A stretch of DNA of 64,000 nt from Trifolium pratense (Eukaryota > Streptophyta > Magnoliopsida > Fabales > Fabaceae): the NCBI RefSeq assembly GCF_020283565.1, contig NC_060062.1, positions 56,194,439-56,258,438 on the forward strand. Direction: 5' to 3'. Positions 1 to 11,181 of this stretch are shown piece after piece. A program made the position numbers and the translations under genes. Within the stretch, counting starts at the first letter, position 1. Every line of letters begins with the position of its first letter. Below the pieces are notes generated by a model, which was not told where the DNA came from, did not search any database, and saw nothing but the letters and a program-made list of their open reading frames with translations.

Positions 1-521
1 TATCAAGTAAAAGAGACGTAATAACCATATTATTAATTATAAGTTTTGTAAAATATAACATTTTATCTTATATCAAAGATGGATAAAAAATAACAAAGAG
101 AAGAGTATATGAGATTGAGAGGAAGAGAAGGAAAAAAATTAATTTGCATCTAATGGTTGTTCGGTCGGTTTCGGTTATGGAGAGATAGAATTTTAGAGAC
201 CCGCACCCGCCCGTATGCAACCGTTCATGCCCGATTTTTCGCAATTTGTTGACCCGAAACCCGACCCGCACCCGACCGAATGCTTCAATATATTGTCGGT
301 TATATCGATTTCTAGTCGGGTCTCAGGTTCATGCTCACCCCTACAGTAAAACTACGTAAGAGGAACCTATACTAACACTATAACAAATTGTCACATTTTT
401 TATCTACTAACTTGCATTTTACATCATATATTAACAATACAAAAATATGTAACTATCCTATTAACAAAGTTATAACCGAAAACTACTGGATCAATTGAGT
501 TTTATATAAACCAATCGTGCG
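1..521. other. Intergenic AT-rich DNA with an ACCCG-rich patch
   Basis: No gene is seen. Positions about 196-350 hold a degenerate run of ACCCG-type pentamers (acccgcacccg, gacccgaaacccg). It is followed by a reversed version (tcgggtctcaggttcatgctcacccc). Such patches are common at the edges of plant repeats, but no element border or target duplication could be placed. Confidence 0.5.
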
Positions 522-544
522 ATTGTCTTCCAGCACTCTTTCTT

Positions 545-665
545 TTTTTGGTCAAGTAGTTTAATGGCTAGAATTTTACTTGTTAAAGTGAAATAGTAGG
601 AGTATCAGGATTCGAACCCCAATCCCTGTATTTTACATGCAATGTCCCTACCAACTGTGTTATGT
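545..665 (-). mobile_element. tRNA-derived SINE (minus strand)
   Basis: Read on the minus strand, the unit starts with an A-box-like stretch (acacagttggtaggg, plus 647-661). About 37 bases later there is a B-box (ggggttcgaatcc, plus about 610-622). It ends in a T-run on the plus strand near 541-547, that is, a minus-strand poly-A side. The flanks carry an imperfect direct repeat: attgtcttccagcactcttt on the left and attgtcttccataactct on the right, as expected for a LINE-mobilised target duplication. This is a pol III promoter layout, but the body does not fold into a tRNA, so it is not a tRNA gene. Confidence 0.6.
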
Positions 666-690
666 TATTGTCTTCCATAACTCTCTTTCT

Positions 691-2412
691 AAGAAAATGT
701 GTCTTCATGTACGTTCTTATAACTTGATTTTTTTTTTATATATCAATCAGCTAAGTTAGGACCACTACTTACTCACAGAAAGATAGATAGAGTTGTTTTT
801 ACTATAATACTGAGTTTAAATTTCTATTAAAAAAATTTCAAATTTATTGGATAAATGATTTTAAGGGAGAAAATGGCCAACAGCTTCCTGTTTAAGTTGA
901 GTAGTTGTGTTTAGTCCAACATATCTTAATCAATGATCTGTGTTTTAGCTGATTTGGAATTTGTATATCTCAATATTTGTAGTTCCATTAATTGACAAAT
1001 ACTTGCATTTTAGCCAAGTGATCAATACACAACTAACTATTTTTGGATGTTAATAATGACTAGCTTTGTTGTCTTTTTTTTAAAAAAAAAATGGCTTTTT
1101 GCATTTCGGATATTTTATTTATGTTTGTGGTTAGCATGGCTCATATATGTAACTATGGCTTGATACATTTTTTAATTTTCTTTTTGTCTGCTCATTTAAT
1201 TTGGTGTTGCTTTGTGGTTTTTATTACTAGCTTCTTGTGCATTGGATTCTAATTATGGTATATATTGTATGTATGTATATTAAGTCCTCCTCATTCCATT
1301 ATACCTTACTTTGTGAAGAATAAAGAATACTACACTTTATATGTAAAATTGATTTTTTAAAGTCATTGTATGTTTAATATATTTGGTCTCTCAAAAAGGA
1401 AAGGCCGAGCTGTAGGTCACATGACCAACACCGAGTTGGTGGCTGGCTGGGCTTTTTCCTTGATCAAATTAAAGTAGATCAGCTCGTCGCCTTCTTGTTA
1501 TCAAAAAGTCGGTCGAATCGGGCGAAACTTCGGGTGAAATAGGTAGATTATATAGACGGATGAAATAGGTAGATTATATAGACCATGTACATTAAATATA
1601 CAATGAACTTAAAAAGTCGATTTTGCTTATATAGTGTCATGAAAGTAGTAATCAACAAGTAATTATTGTACAAACTCTAGTGATCTACATAGTTGGAATC
1701 CCATGAGAATCCGGCTTTTGATTGTCCTCATATACCTAAAAATTAGTCAAAGACTGAAAATTTAAAGTTTTTCACTGACAAATATTTGGTACCCTTCAAA
1801 CTTTAAATTTAACAGAGGGCCTTGATGTTGTGAAAAAGAATTGAGCATAATTAAAGTGTGAAATTGTACCAAAAAAAAAAATTAAAGTGTGAAATAATTT
1901 GTTTTATAAAAAAGCAAAAGTCATAAAAGAAAAGAAAGTAGAGATTCTATAAATGAAGCTTTTTCTTGTAGATGAGCAAAGTGAGTTTGTTCATCATCAT
2001 GCTTGTTCTGTTTGGATCATGTGTTTTTAATGTGCTCACTATACTGGCCACTTGTTAAATGAATTAATTGAACCCTACCAATTAAAAAAAGCTGTTCTAC
2101 TTAAGTTTATGTAGTCTTCTATACCTTAATTTGTGTCATCTTACCAACCGACTTGTACTACTCTTTCATAAAATAATTAAGATGTACATTAACTTTAACT
2201 TTTTATATAGATAACTCAATAACAATCGGATGAGATAGCATAAGTCTATTATATGCAATCTAATATTTAAAATAACAATCGGATGAGATAGCATATAAGT
2301 CTACCTAAAAGAAGAATTTTATTGTTCATAGAAATTGTAGAGCAATTCTTTCATAGGCACAACCCCAAATAAATAATATTTAGATGCACATAGATAAAAA
2401 TTTAAGGAAAAA
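691..2412. other. Gene-free AT-rich intergenic stretch
   Basis: No open frame with gene-like composition is seen. There is a 23-base near-tandem duplication around 1537-1584 (gaaataggtagattatatag twice). A second short direct repeat lies at about 2221 and 2273 (aacaatcggatgagatagca twice). Poly-A and poly-T runs are common. Confidence 0.6.
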
Positions 2413-2561
2413 GTTAACTTGTGCCCTTGAGGCACATTTTAATGAGATAAATGTGGAAATATGCTCTTGAAAATTGTGTAATCAACTCTTTTAACATTTA
2501 ATATTTTGTATCATTAAATGCTAAATTTCTATATTTAGATATCTTAAGGGCACATGTTAAC
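2413..2561. mobile_element. Short MITE with inverted ends
   Basis: The left end gttaacttgtgcccttgag (from 2413) is matched in reverse complement by cttaagggcacatgttaac, ending at 2561. This gives about 19-bp terminal inverted repeats around an AT-rich core of about 110 bp with no coding capacity. Size and structure fit a non-autonomous DNA transposon. The superfamily is not assigned because no clear target duplication is visible. Confidence 0.55.
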
Positions 2562-2662
2562 ATGACCCAAAATTTAAATAGGTCATGTGCTCTTAAAGCA
2601 GTCTGTAAGTTTTTTTTTTTTTTTTTACCATTTCAATAGTATAACTTAATAATAATTTGTTG

Positions 2663-2851
2663 TGTTAAGCAATAATATTGCACTTAGGCCTTTATATCTT
2701 GTTGTAACAAACTAGTTAGTTAGAAAGTTTGTTGTACAAGTTAGTTAGTTGGTTAGGCCTTATGTTAGATTTGAGTCAATCATTGTAATCCCTATATAAG
2801 GGCACCTATTGATTTGAGTAATGCAATGAAAAATCTTTCCCTTTCTCTACA
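2663..2851 (+). repeat. 5' LTR of Copia 1
   Basis: This LTR starts tgttaagcaataatattg and ends tttctctaca. It carries a TATA-like ctatataagg around 2792-2801, the likely pol II start signal for the element. It is nearly identical to 6666-6854. Confidence 0.95.
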
Positions 2852-2852
2852 A

Positions 2853-2866
2853 TTGGTATCTAGAGC
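2853..2866 (+). promoter_or_regulatory. Primer binding site of Copia 1
   Basis: The sequence ttggtatctagagcc, just inside the 5' LTR, resembles the initiator-methionine tRNA primer site TGGTATCAGAGCC, with a T inserted after TATC. The variant may weaken tRNA priming, although priming by this sequence has not been tested. Confidence 0.8.
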
Positions 2867-2969
2867 CAAGAACCATTCTTCCCTTTCTTCTTGCAACTAA
2901 CTGCAGTTAGTTACAACAAGTTGTTGCAACCGTTTCTTTCATCTTCTTCCTCCACCTTCACCGTTTTCT

Positions 2970-4001
2970 ATGGCGGAACAAGGCTTTGTTCAACCATCCA
3001 TCCCCAAATTCGAAGGTTACTATGATCATTGGGCTATGCTTATGGAGAATCTACTTCGTTCTAAAGAGCTTTGGACACAAATTGAAAATGGAATCATGGC
3101 TGCACCTGCAAATCCAACCGCTGAACAAACAAGATTGGCAAACGAAAGCAATATTCGTGACTTGAAGGTGAAGAATTACTTGTTCCAAGCAATCGATCGC
3201 ACGATCTTGGAAACCATTCTTGAACGCAACACAGCTCGTGATATTTGGGAATCCATGCGTAGAAATTATCAAGGGTCTACTAGAGTGAAATGTGCACAAC
3301 TTCAAACCTTGAGAAGAGAATTTGAAGTTTTAACAATGAAGGATAATGAGTCAGTTGAAGAGTACTTTGCACGCACTCTCACCATAGCCAACAAGATCAC
3401 AGCACATGGAGAGAATTTGACTCAGGCATCTGTGATAGAAAAGGTATTGAGATCTATGTCTTCAAAATTCAATTATGTAGTCTGTGCAATAGAGGAATCA
3501 CATGATGTAACAACAATGTCTATAGATGAAATTCAGAGTAGTTTAATTGTTCATGAAAAAAGAATGAAGGCTAATCTTGATAAAGAAGAAGAACAAGCCC
3601 TGAAAGTATCTAACTATGGTAGAGGTGCTAATCGTGGCAGAGGTGGTAGATCTAGCTCTAGGGGAAGGGGGAGAGGAAGACAAATTAGTAAAGAAAATAT
3701 TGAATGCTTTAGATGTCATAAATTGGGACACTACCAGAGTGAATGCCCAAATTGGGAAGATGCAAATGCCAATTTTGCAGAGTTTGATGACAAAGAAGAG
3801 ATCTTGCTTATGGCACAAGAAACTGATGACTCCAATAACAAGAAAGTAGTGTGGTATTTGGATTCAGGATGTAGCAACCATATGGTTGGAAACAAAGAAC
3901 GGTTATTTGACTTTGATGACAGCTTCAGAGAATCAGTGAAGCTTGGTGATGATTCAAGAATGGCAGTGATGGGAAAAGGAAATCTCAAACTCAACATATG
4001 A
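2970..4001 (+). pseudogene. Copia 1 gag and protease (truncated)
   Basis: The frame runs 343 residues from an ATG 118 bp downstream of the LTR. The N-terminal two thirds is the Copia gag (UBN2-type) nucleocapsid precursor. A glycine/arginine-rich stretch follows, then a CCHC zinc knuckle near residues 246-259 (CFRCHKLGHYQSEC) that binds RNA. The aspartic protease start follows near residue 296 (WYLDSGCSNH), with catalytic D-S-G. The frame stops at 3999-4001, just after the protease begins. Compared with the sister element at 30108-34773, the following segment of about 100 codons (rest of protease and the GAG-pre-integrase zinc region) is missing, and the downstream frame is shifted. The deletion point is at about 4000. 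No functional polyprotein can be made. Confidence 0.9.
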
Positions 4002-4005
4002 AGTT

Positions 4006-6600
4006 TGTAGTGACTGTGCAACAGGCAAACAAAGCAGAGAAGCCATTCCAAAGAGCAACAACTGGAGAGCTAGTGAAAAGCTACAACTTGTCCACTCTGA
4101 CATATGTGGGCCAATTAATCCAGCTTCAAATGGTGGTAGCAGGTATTTCATCACCTTCACTGATGACTTTAGTAGAAAAACATGGACATACCCTTTAGCT
4201 GCAAAATCTAATGCCTTTGAAATTTTTAAGAAATTTAAAGCATTAGTGGAAAAAGAGTCCAACTGCAACATTCAAACTTTGAGAACAGATAGGGGTGGAG
4301 AGTTCACCTCACATGAATTTAATGAATTTTGCAGCACCAATGGCATCAAAAGACAGTTAACTGCAGCATATACACCTCAGCAGAATGGTGTGTCAGAGAG
4401 GAAGAATAGGACTCTACTCAATATGGTTAGAAGCATGCTCAATGGAAGGAATGTACCAAAAAGATTTTGGCCAGAAGCAGTCATTTGGGCAACATATGTC
4501 ATGAACAGATGCCCTACCTTGTCTGTCAAAGATATAACACCTGAAGAAGCTTGGAGTGAAGTCAAACCATCTGTGCATTATTTTAGAGTTTTTGGATGTC
4601 TGGCCTATGCTCATGTGCCAGATGTTCTGAGAAAGAAGCTAGACCCTAAAGCAAGCAAGTGTGTTCACTTAGGCATAAGTGAAGAATCTAAGGCCTATAA
4701 ATTGTATGATCCAATTCAAAAGAAGATCATAATCAGTAGAGATGTGAAATTTGATGAATCAAAAGGTTGGATTTGGGATAAGAAGAATCAGAAATCTCAG
4801 AGTCAGATTGAAATTGCACACAGCAGTGATGAGGAAAACATAGCAGAAGATAATACAAATGATAGTGGTTCACAACAAGGTGAAATAGCAGATGAGTAAG
4901 TTGAAGATAGTGATGGACCAGATGAAGACACTGAGTCACCTATTACAAAATTAGGTCCAAGAATAAGAAAACCACCTGCATGGACTCAAGATTATGTCAC
5001 AGAGCTGGAGAATGCTGAAAATAGTGACCTGCAGAACTTAGCTATATTCAGTGTTCAAAGTGATCCTATCACCTATGATGAAGCAGCCAAACACAAAGTA
5101 TGGAGAGATGCCATGGATCAGGAAATACTGTCTATTGAAAAGAATGACACATGGGAATTACTTGACCTACCAACTGGAACCAAGAAAATAGGTGTGAAAT
5201 GGATTTATAAAACTAAGTTCAATGAAAAAGGGGAAGTTGAAAAGTACAAGGCAAGATTGGTAGCAAAAGGATACAGCCAACAACATGGTGTAGATTATAA
5301 TGAAGTTTTTGCCCCTGTAGCAAGATGGGACACCATAAGAACTGTGATTGCTCTAGCAGCCAGCAAAGGTTGGAATATCTTTCAATTAGATGTGAAGAGT
5401 GCCTTCTTACATGGTGAGTTAATTGAAGATGTGTATGTTGATCAACCTCATGGTTATCAGAAAGAAGGAAAGGACAAGGTATACAAACTCAAAAAGGCTC
5501 TATATGGCCTGAAGCAAGCTCCCAGAGCTTGGTATAGTAAGATTGAATCTTACTTTGTGCAAGAAAATTTTGAAAAATGCCCTCATGAACATACCTTATT
5601 TGTCAAGCAAACTGATCAAGGCAACATTCTAATTGTCAGTTTATATGTAGATGATCTCATATACACTGGTAATAATGAAGAGATGTTTGAAAGTTTTAAA
5701 GCATCCATGAAAAGCAAGTTTGCTATGACTGATCTAGGAAGAATGAGATACTTCCTTGGAGTAGAAATAAAACAAAGTGACAGTGGAATCTTCATCTATC
5801 AGCAGAAGTATGCTCAGGACATCATTCTTAAATTTGGAATGGAGAATTGTAACAAGGTGTGTAGTCCCATTGTGCCAGGTAACAGACTTATGAAAGATGA
5901 AAATGGAAAAACTGTTGATGCAACTGTGTATAGGCAATTGACTGGAAGCCTAATGTATCTTCTTGCTACTAGGCCAGATCTTGCATTCTCTGTGTGCCTA
6001 ATTTCTAGATATATGGAGAGGCCTACAGAACTTCACTTAGCAGCAGCAAAAAGAGTACTTAGATACCTTCAAGGCACCTTGAATTTTGGTATTTTGTATA
6101 CAAGAAGCAATGACTGTGAACTTAAGGGTTGGACTGACTCTGACTATGCAGGAGACATAGATGATAGAAAAAGTACTTCAGGCTATGTGTATATGTATGG
6201 AAATAGAGCAATATCCTGGTCATCTAAGAAACAAGCCATTGTCACTTTATCTACCACTGAAGCTGAGTATGTTGCTGCAGCATCTTGTGCCTGCCAAGGT
6301 GTATGGTTGAGAAGAATTTTGGAGCAGCTTAAGCAAACACACATGACTGGAACTACAATTCTCTGTGACAATACCTCCTCCATCAAACTTTCAAAGAATC
6401 CAGTTATGCATGGTAGATGTAAGCACATAGATGTTAGATATCACTTTCTCAGAGATTTGATCAAGGATGGAACTGTGGAGATGAGTTTCTGCTCATCACA
6501 GGATCAGATAGCAGATATAATGACCAAAGCATTGAAGCTAGAGACTTTTTGCAATTTGAGAATAAGGCTTGGAATGTGTGACTTGGTTGAAGTTACTTGA
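4006..6600 (+). pseudogene. Copia 1 integrase, reverse transcriptase, RNase H (one stop)
   Basis: A single frame continues from 4006 to the TGA at 6598-6600, with one in-frame TAA at 4897-4899. It begins inside the integrase zinc region (C-x2-C). The integrase catalytic D, D, E residues are in HSDICGP, RTDRGGEF and NGVSERKNR. The reverse transcriptase domain follows (FNEKGEVEKYKARLVAKGYS), with active site YVDD at 5644-5655. RNase H follows, with WTDSDYAGD, STTEAEY and CDNTSS. The stop lies in the linker between integrase and reverse transcriptase. The reading frame upstream is lost by the deletion near 4000. All catalytic motifs are otherwise preserved, which fits recent inactivation or mobilisation in trans. 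Confidence 0.9.
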
Positions 6601-6665
6601 AGCTACATGATTAAAGCAGTTGTTTGTAATCTGGTTTTTTTAAGCAAATACAGATTAGGAGAGGT

Positions 6666-6854
6666 TGTTAAGCAATGATATTGCACTTAGGCCTTTATAT
6701 CTTGTTGTAACAAACTAGTTAGTTAGAAAGTTTGTTGTATAAGTTAGTTAGTTGGTTAGGCCTTATGTTAGATTTGAGTCAATCATTGTAATCCCTATAT
6801 AAGGGCACCTATTGATTTGAGTAATGCAATGAAAAACCTTTCCCTTTCTCTACA
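6666..6854 (+). repeat. 3' LTR of Copia 1
   Basis: This is the second copy of the 189-bp LTR. It differs from the first at about three sites (aataat/aatgat, gtacaag/gtataag, aaatct/aaacct). It is followed by the target duplication TGTTG at 6855-6859. Confidence 0.95.
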
Positions 6855-6859
6855 TGTTG

Positions 6860-8343
6860 TGCCATGCATTAAAGTCTGAATGACACATACTATATTGGCA
6901 AATACTCAATGCAATATACAATTTTACATCGCATGAACGGAGACACACATAATGTATAGTAAATCTCAGTGCAACTATCATTTTGGATACCTTATAATTG
7001 ATCAAGTAACATGTACGGGGTTAAATTCCCTAAAAAAATATATAAAATGTGCTGGGTTAAATGAGATATAGGTATAAGATAAGAGTGTTTAGATAGGTAT
7101 ATGATGAGAGTGTTTAGATGTGCCAACTTAATTGGGATATCTACTCAATCTTTGATGCCTAGATATCCTAACTTAAAGAAAAAAGTATTGAGACTTGGGG
7201 TCATCTACACTAAAAAAGTTATATTCTTAAACAACAAAAGAGAGTTTAATCTCATTTGTTTATTAATTCATTAGTCAATTTAAACAAAGATATGATTACT
7301 TATTTAAATTATATAAAATAAGTTTTTAAATAGACTAAGATATCATATCAAATTTTTAAAAGTTTAAACTGAGACCTAAAATAATCCTATAAATTTAAGG
7401 CATTGCAAAGCTTATGCTAACACTATTCTTAAAAGACACATATCATAAAGATTTGAATTGCTGATCTGTATATGTCAAAATTGTTTTCAATTGGTAAAAC
7501 TCTCCCCCAAGAGTTTAAGTTGATATCTTTAGATTTAAATTAAGATCTCTATTAAACATGAAAAATAATGCTTACACTCTTTGAAACACTCTATTGACTA
7601 AAATTTATGAATTCCACCAAATTTATTTGAGACTTACATAATTTAGTGAGACCCATATAAATTTTAATCAATAAAAAAAATGTGTTAAAGAATGCAATGA
7701 TAAATAACACTCTTCTAAACTTAAATAGACCCAAATTGAATCTTTTTATATATGAATTGTAACATGAACTATTACATGCTCAAAAGTTGTCCTACCTTAA
7801 TCTCTAGTTTCACCCTCTTAATTAATTAAACATCGTCTAAAATTTTCATATGAAACAATTAACTCAAGCAACTATGTGTATATGGAAAAAGACTTTTCAT
7901 TTCGAGTAAATCGAATATCTTCTACGAGTCTAACACAAAATTTCTTCTTTTGAAAATGCTAATATGTGCACAAGGGCCCACTAAGGAGTCGAACACGACC
8001 CAATATATAACATGCTAGCCTAATTAAGGCCACACATTCATGTTCAACGGTTATAGTGTGGTTCACATTTCTATAACGATCGACATTAGAATGATTGACA
8101 TAGTTTGCTGTAAATCATGACTTTTCAGTCGTTATTCCGACAACTATATCAATGTTGAGGCCACGAGATTCGCCATCACATCAATGGTCTTGGTTCTGCG
8201 TTGGGGGCTATATATACCCTACTCATGCAAAAGGGTCAAGTAATCTCATTTTTATTCTCTCAACATCACTAGCAAATACTGTTAAAAAAAACATGAATCA
8301 TGGATGGATGACCAAAAAGAGCAAAAATAATGTTAAAAAAAGA
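6860..8343. other. Gene-free AT-rich intergenic stretch
   Basis: Open frames here are short and of random composition. A small duplication is seen at about 7083-7112 (gagtgtttagat twice). No tRNA, splice-flanked exon or element border was recognised. Confidence 0.6.
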
Positions 8344-8881
8344 TAAAGGAGAGACTTTTTTTTTTTGAATGGCTAAATTTTATTAATAATGGAACCGAGC
8401 CCAAGACGAGCACGGTACACATACAAGTACAACACAAAGTAAGAAACATAAACTACACTAACACCTAAATCCGCCAATACCAATTACATTCCTTGAAAAA
8501 CCCTAACCAAATTGCTCTCAAAGTACAACAAAAGCAAAATAACCACCTATACCAACACCGCAACCATCCTTCTCAACAACAAAACCCCGTCGAATCAGCC
8601 ACGACCGAAACGACAAGCCCTAAACCAACTAAGAGTCGCTGCACCATACACCAGCACCTTTGAATACACCAACACAAGCACCATACACCGCAACCATACA
8701 CCAGCACCTTTGAATACACCAACACCTCTGAAAGACCCAAATCAAAACACCATAAGCCAAACCGAGTGGATATCAAAACCACACCCGCACAAAAGAGAAG
8801 TCGCAGAGCAACCAACAATCTCTAAGAACGTTAACACCTAAACTTAAAACAAAAACAAGCCAGCGGCGTAAAGGAGAGACT
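8344..8881 (-). mobile_element. 5'-truncated poly-A retro-insertion (LINE-like), minus strand
   Basis: The 13-bp direct repeat TAAAGGAGAGACT at 8344-8356 and 8869-8881 flanks a body of about 512 bp. The plus strand of the body begins with an 11-T run, that is, a minus-strand poly-A tail. These are marks of target-primed reverse transcription. The body contains a 33-bp direct duplication (accatacaccagcaccttt.. near 8643 and 8692). Short open frames on both strands are low-complexity. The body gives no recognisable reverse transcriptase domain, so it is either the 3' untranslated tail of a LINE or another poly-A RNA mobilised by one. Confidence 0.7.
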
Positions 8882-9433
8882 AAAGAACGAATCATTCAGG
8901 ACTCAGGAGAATTCGAGTTCGACTTTTGATAGAATAATTCTTAACCTGTAGATTTTGCTTACCTAGATTTTAGTAATTAATTTTCCTATTTAACTCTGAA
9001 TTATCGTTTCCTAATCTCTGAGAAAAAGTTAACACAAAAAAATTCGATCTCTTCGTCCTTAATGATAATTCGTATTTGAAGAAATATTTTATCGCTAAAG
9101 TAAATATAAACCCTATACAATTTTATTTGGTCAGGTAACTTAGTGACTAGAATTTCATCTTAAAAGTGAATAAATGAAGTATCCATAATTCAAAAACCAA
9201 CCCCTAGGCAATTTACTAGGTTCCTTTATTATCAACTTTTCATAGATAGCCTACTACATTTTGTAATATGAAAAGTAAAAATTATACACACGAATATTAT
9301 AATGGTTTAAATATGTTTTTCCTCCCTACAAAATGTGGACCTTCTAAATTTTACTTAATTTTTATTATATTTTTAGTCCCTATATATTTTTTTTTTGTTT
9401 CACATAGTTAGAGTCTTTACTAAAATTAAATTA
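8882..9433. other. Gene-free AT-rich intergenic stretch
   Basis: Around 9128-9230 there is a degraded stretch (ggtcaggtaacttagtgactagaatttc) that resembles the SINE seen at 545-665. It has lost clear box motifs. Nothing else is recognised. Confidence 0.5.
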
Positions 9434-9942
9434 GATCAGGATACACATCACAATGGGTCATTGACTCAAATTTGCAAAATCAGAGGATTAATTGATTGAA
9501 ATTTAATTTGCATAAAAAGAATGAGACGGATAGGGGAGAGAGTGAGAGAGAGGCACAGAGAGAGAGAGAGGGAGATTTGGGGAGGGAGAGATGCAGGTAG
9601 AGAGAGTTAGAAAGAGAGGGGGATAGAGAGATGTTAAAAGAGAGGGAGAACAATTACAAAAACAACAACTTTGTAAAATATTCAAATCAATATTGGAATT
9701 TAATAACATTTGTGACTATTGTAACCGCTTTCCCTTTCTTTTTGTCTCTCTAACTTTCCCTATCTCTAACACTCTCCCTCTCCCTCTGCCTTCCCCCCTC
9801 TCTATGCCCCTCAATCTCTAGCTCCCTCTCTCTCTCTCACTCTCTCCCCCTCTCTTTCTTTTTATGCAAATTAAATTTCAGTCAATTAACCCCCTAGTTT
9901 TGGAAATTTTAGTCAATGACCCCTGCGAAGTGTATCCTGATC
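9434..9942. mobile_element. Long foldback element with GA/CT-rich arms
   Basis: The left arm from gatcaggatacac (9434) through gaaatttaatttgcataaaaag (about 9500-9521) matches the reverse complement of the right arm ending at 9942. The match covers at least 110 bp at roughly 85 percent identity by eye. The arms continue inward as a GA-rich left side (9530-9655) and a CT-rich right side (9735-9860), which are also broadly complementary. The loop is about 70 bp. No coding capacity is seen. A single transcript would fold into a hairpin of about 200 bp. No target duplication could be placed. Confidence 0.7.
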
Positions 9943-10154
9943 AATTATCTCATGTGTTACGTTGGCAGATGCCATATATGCAGTTAACGGTCATGTTATC
10001 ACAATGGACGGAGTAAATAGAGCATGAGGTATTTATTATATGTTTGACAAATTTATGGGTATTTTTGACAATTTTCAAATTTTAACGGTATTTGACGAAT
10101 TCTGAAATTTCACGGGTATTTGGCATTTCACTCATCAAAAAATATTCATCCTAT

Positions 10155-10480
10155 CATTAGAGTATCCACAATGGAGAAATCTAATTTTGGGTACCTAAGT
10201 GGGTTCCGCGTGTACACATCACTCGTTTATAATTTTTTAATAATAGTACATAATAAGTACTCAATCTCTTCGACCCAGCACCTCTTAAAAAATTCTAAAG
10301 GGTCCCACAAATAACTTCACATCTCATCAATAACTCTACATCTTTATAAATTGGTCCAACAAATCCTATTAAGTACTATGAGAGAGAGAGTGCTTATTTG
10401 AGAAGTTGTGCTCTAATGATAGTACCTAATAAGTACCATGAGTACCTAATAGGTACTACACTATTGGAGATGATCTTATT
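10155..10480. mobile_element. Possible MITE
   Basis: The left edge has attagagtatccacaatggag. The right edge, in reverse complement, has aagatcatctccaatagtg. This is a weak terminal inverted repeat of the gagcatctccaatg kind seen in many plant non-autonomous elements. The interior has repeated agtacctaataagtacc motifs. The ends are diverged and no target duplication is secure. Confidence 0.4.
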
Positions 10481-10788
10481 ATATGGAAATGAATTGAACG
10501 TCAATACTGCATTAACTAGTTATCGCATTAACTGCTAATGCCAGTGCGATCAGAATTTAACGGTTGAAATTAAAACTTTGAAAAAAGTAGTTAAATAAAA
10601 TCAGATTAATCAGAACCGGTTGATTATATTTCTACGGCCGAGATCGTCTAATACGTGAATGAAAAGGACAATCTCAGTCCCTATAATATTCTGTTACCAT
10701 ACAATGTTTTTATCCTATTTTGTGCATTAAACGACAGAAAATAAAATTCGATTCTTACTTACGTACATCTTAGAGCACAGGAGAACCA

Positions 10789-10798
10789 CTATAAATTA
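10789..10798 (+). promoter_or_regulatory. TATA box of the BURP gene
   Basis: The sequence ctataaatta lies about 130 bp upstream of the start codon at 10926. A pyrimidine-rich leader (10820-10870) lies between them, as expected for a plant pol II promoter and 5' untranslated region. Confidence 0.55.
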
Positions 10799-10925
10799 GT
10801 GCATACACACACTGTAATCACCACCATTCTCAACCCTCTCCCTTCATTTTTTCTTCTTTCTGCTCTCAATGAGAAGCCACTACTAAAGAAACATAATTAA
10901 AAAATCATTAGATTATTATATCAAA

Positions 10926-11148
10926 ATGCATAGACACTCCCTTTTTCTCTCTTATATCCTTCTTTCCACACTCACTGTAAGCACTCATCATTCTTATGTC
11001 AAATAATTATTTCATTCCTAAACACATTATGCAAAATCAATCAAAAACTAACAAACAATTAACACTAAAATTTACCAAAACTTAGTTATAATTTCAATAT
11101 ATCTTGAATTATTTAAATATGTGTAATAATTTTAATTTCATTACTATG

Positions 11149-11181
<33 letters not shown>

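Larger units (their letters stand above)
2663..6854 (+). mobile_element. Ty1/Copia LTR retrotransposon 1, decayed
   Basis: This is a full-length element with 189-bp LTRs (2663-2851 and 6666-6854) that start TG and end CA. It is flanked by the 5-bp target duplication TGTTG (2658-2662 and 6855-6859). A methionine-tRNA-like primer site follows the 5' LTR, and a purine tract (attaggagagg) precedes the 3' LTR. The internal order is gag, protease, integrase, reverse transcriptase, RNase H, which is the Copia order. The LTRs differ at about 3 of 189 positions by eye, so insertion was recent. The coding region is broken by an internal deletion and one stop. The closest relative in the window is the element at 30108-34773. 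Confidence 0.95.

Noticed and set aside
8512..8841. Thr/Pro-rich 109-codon ORF
   Set aside because: It lies inside the poly-A retro-insertion, is caused by an internal duplication of CA-rich sequence, and has no homology I recognise.
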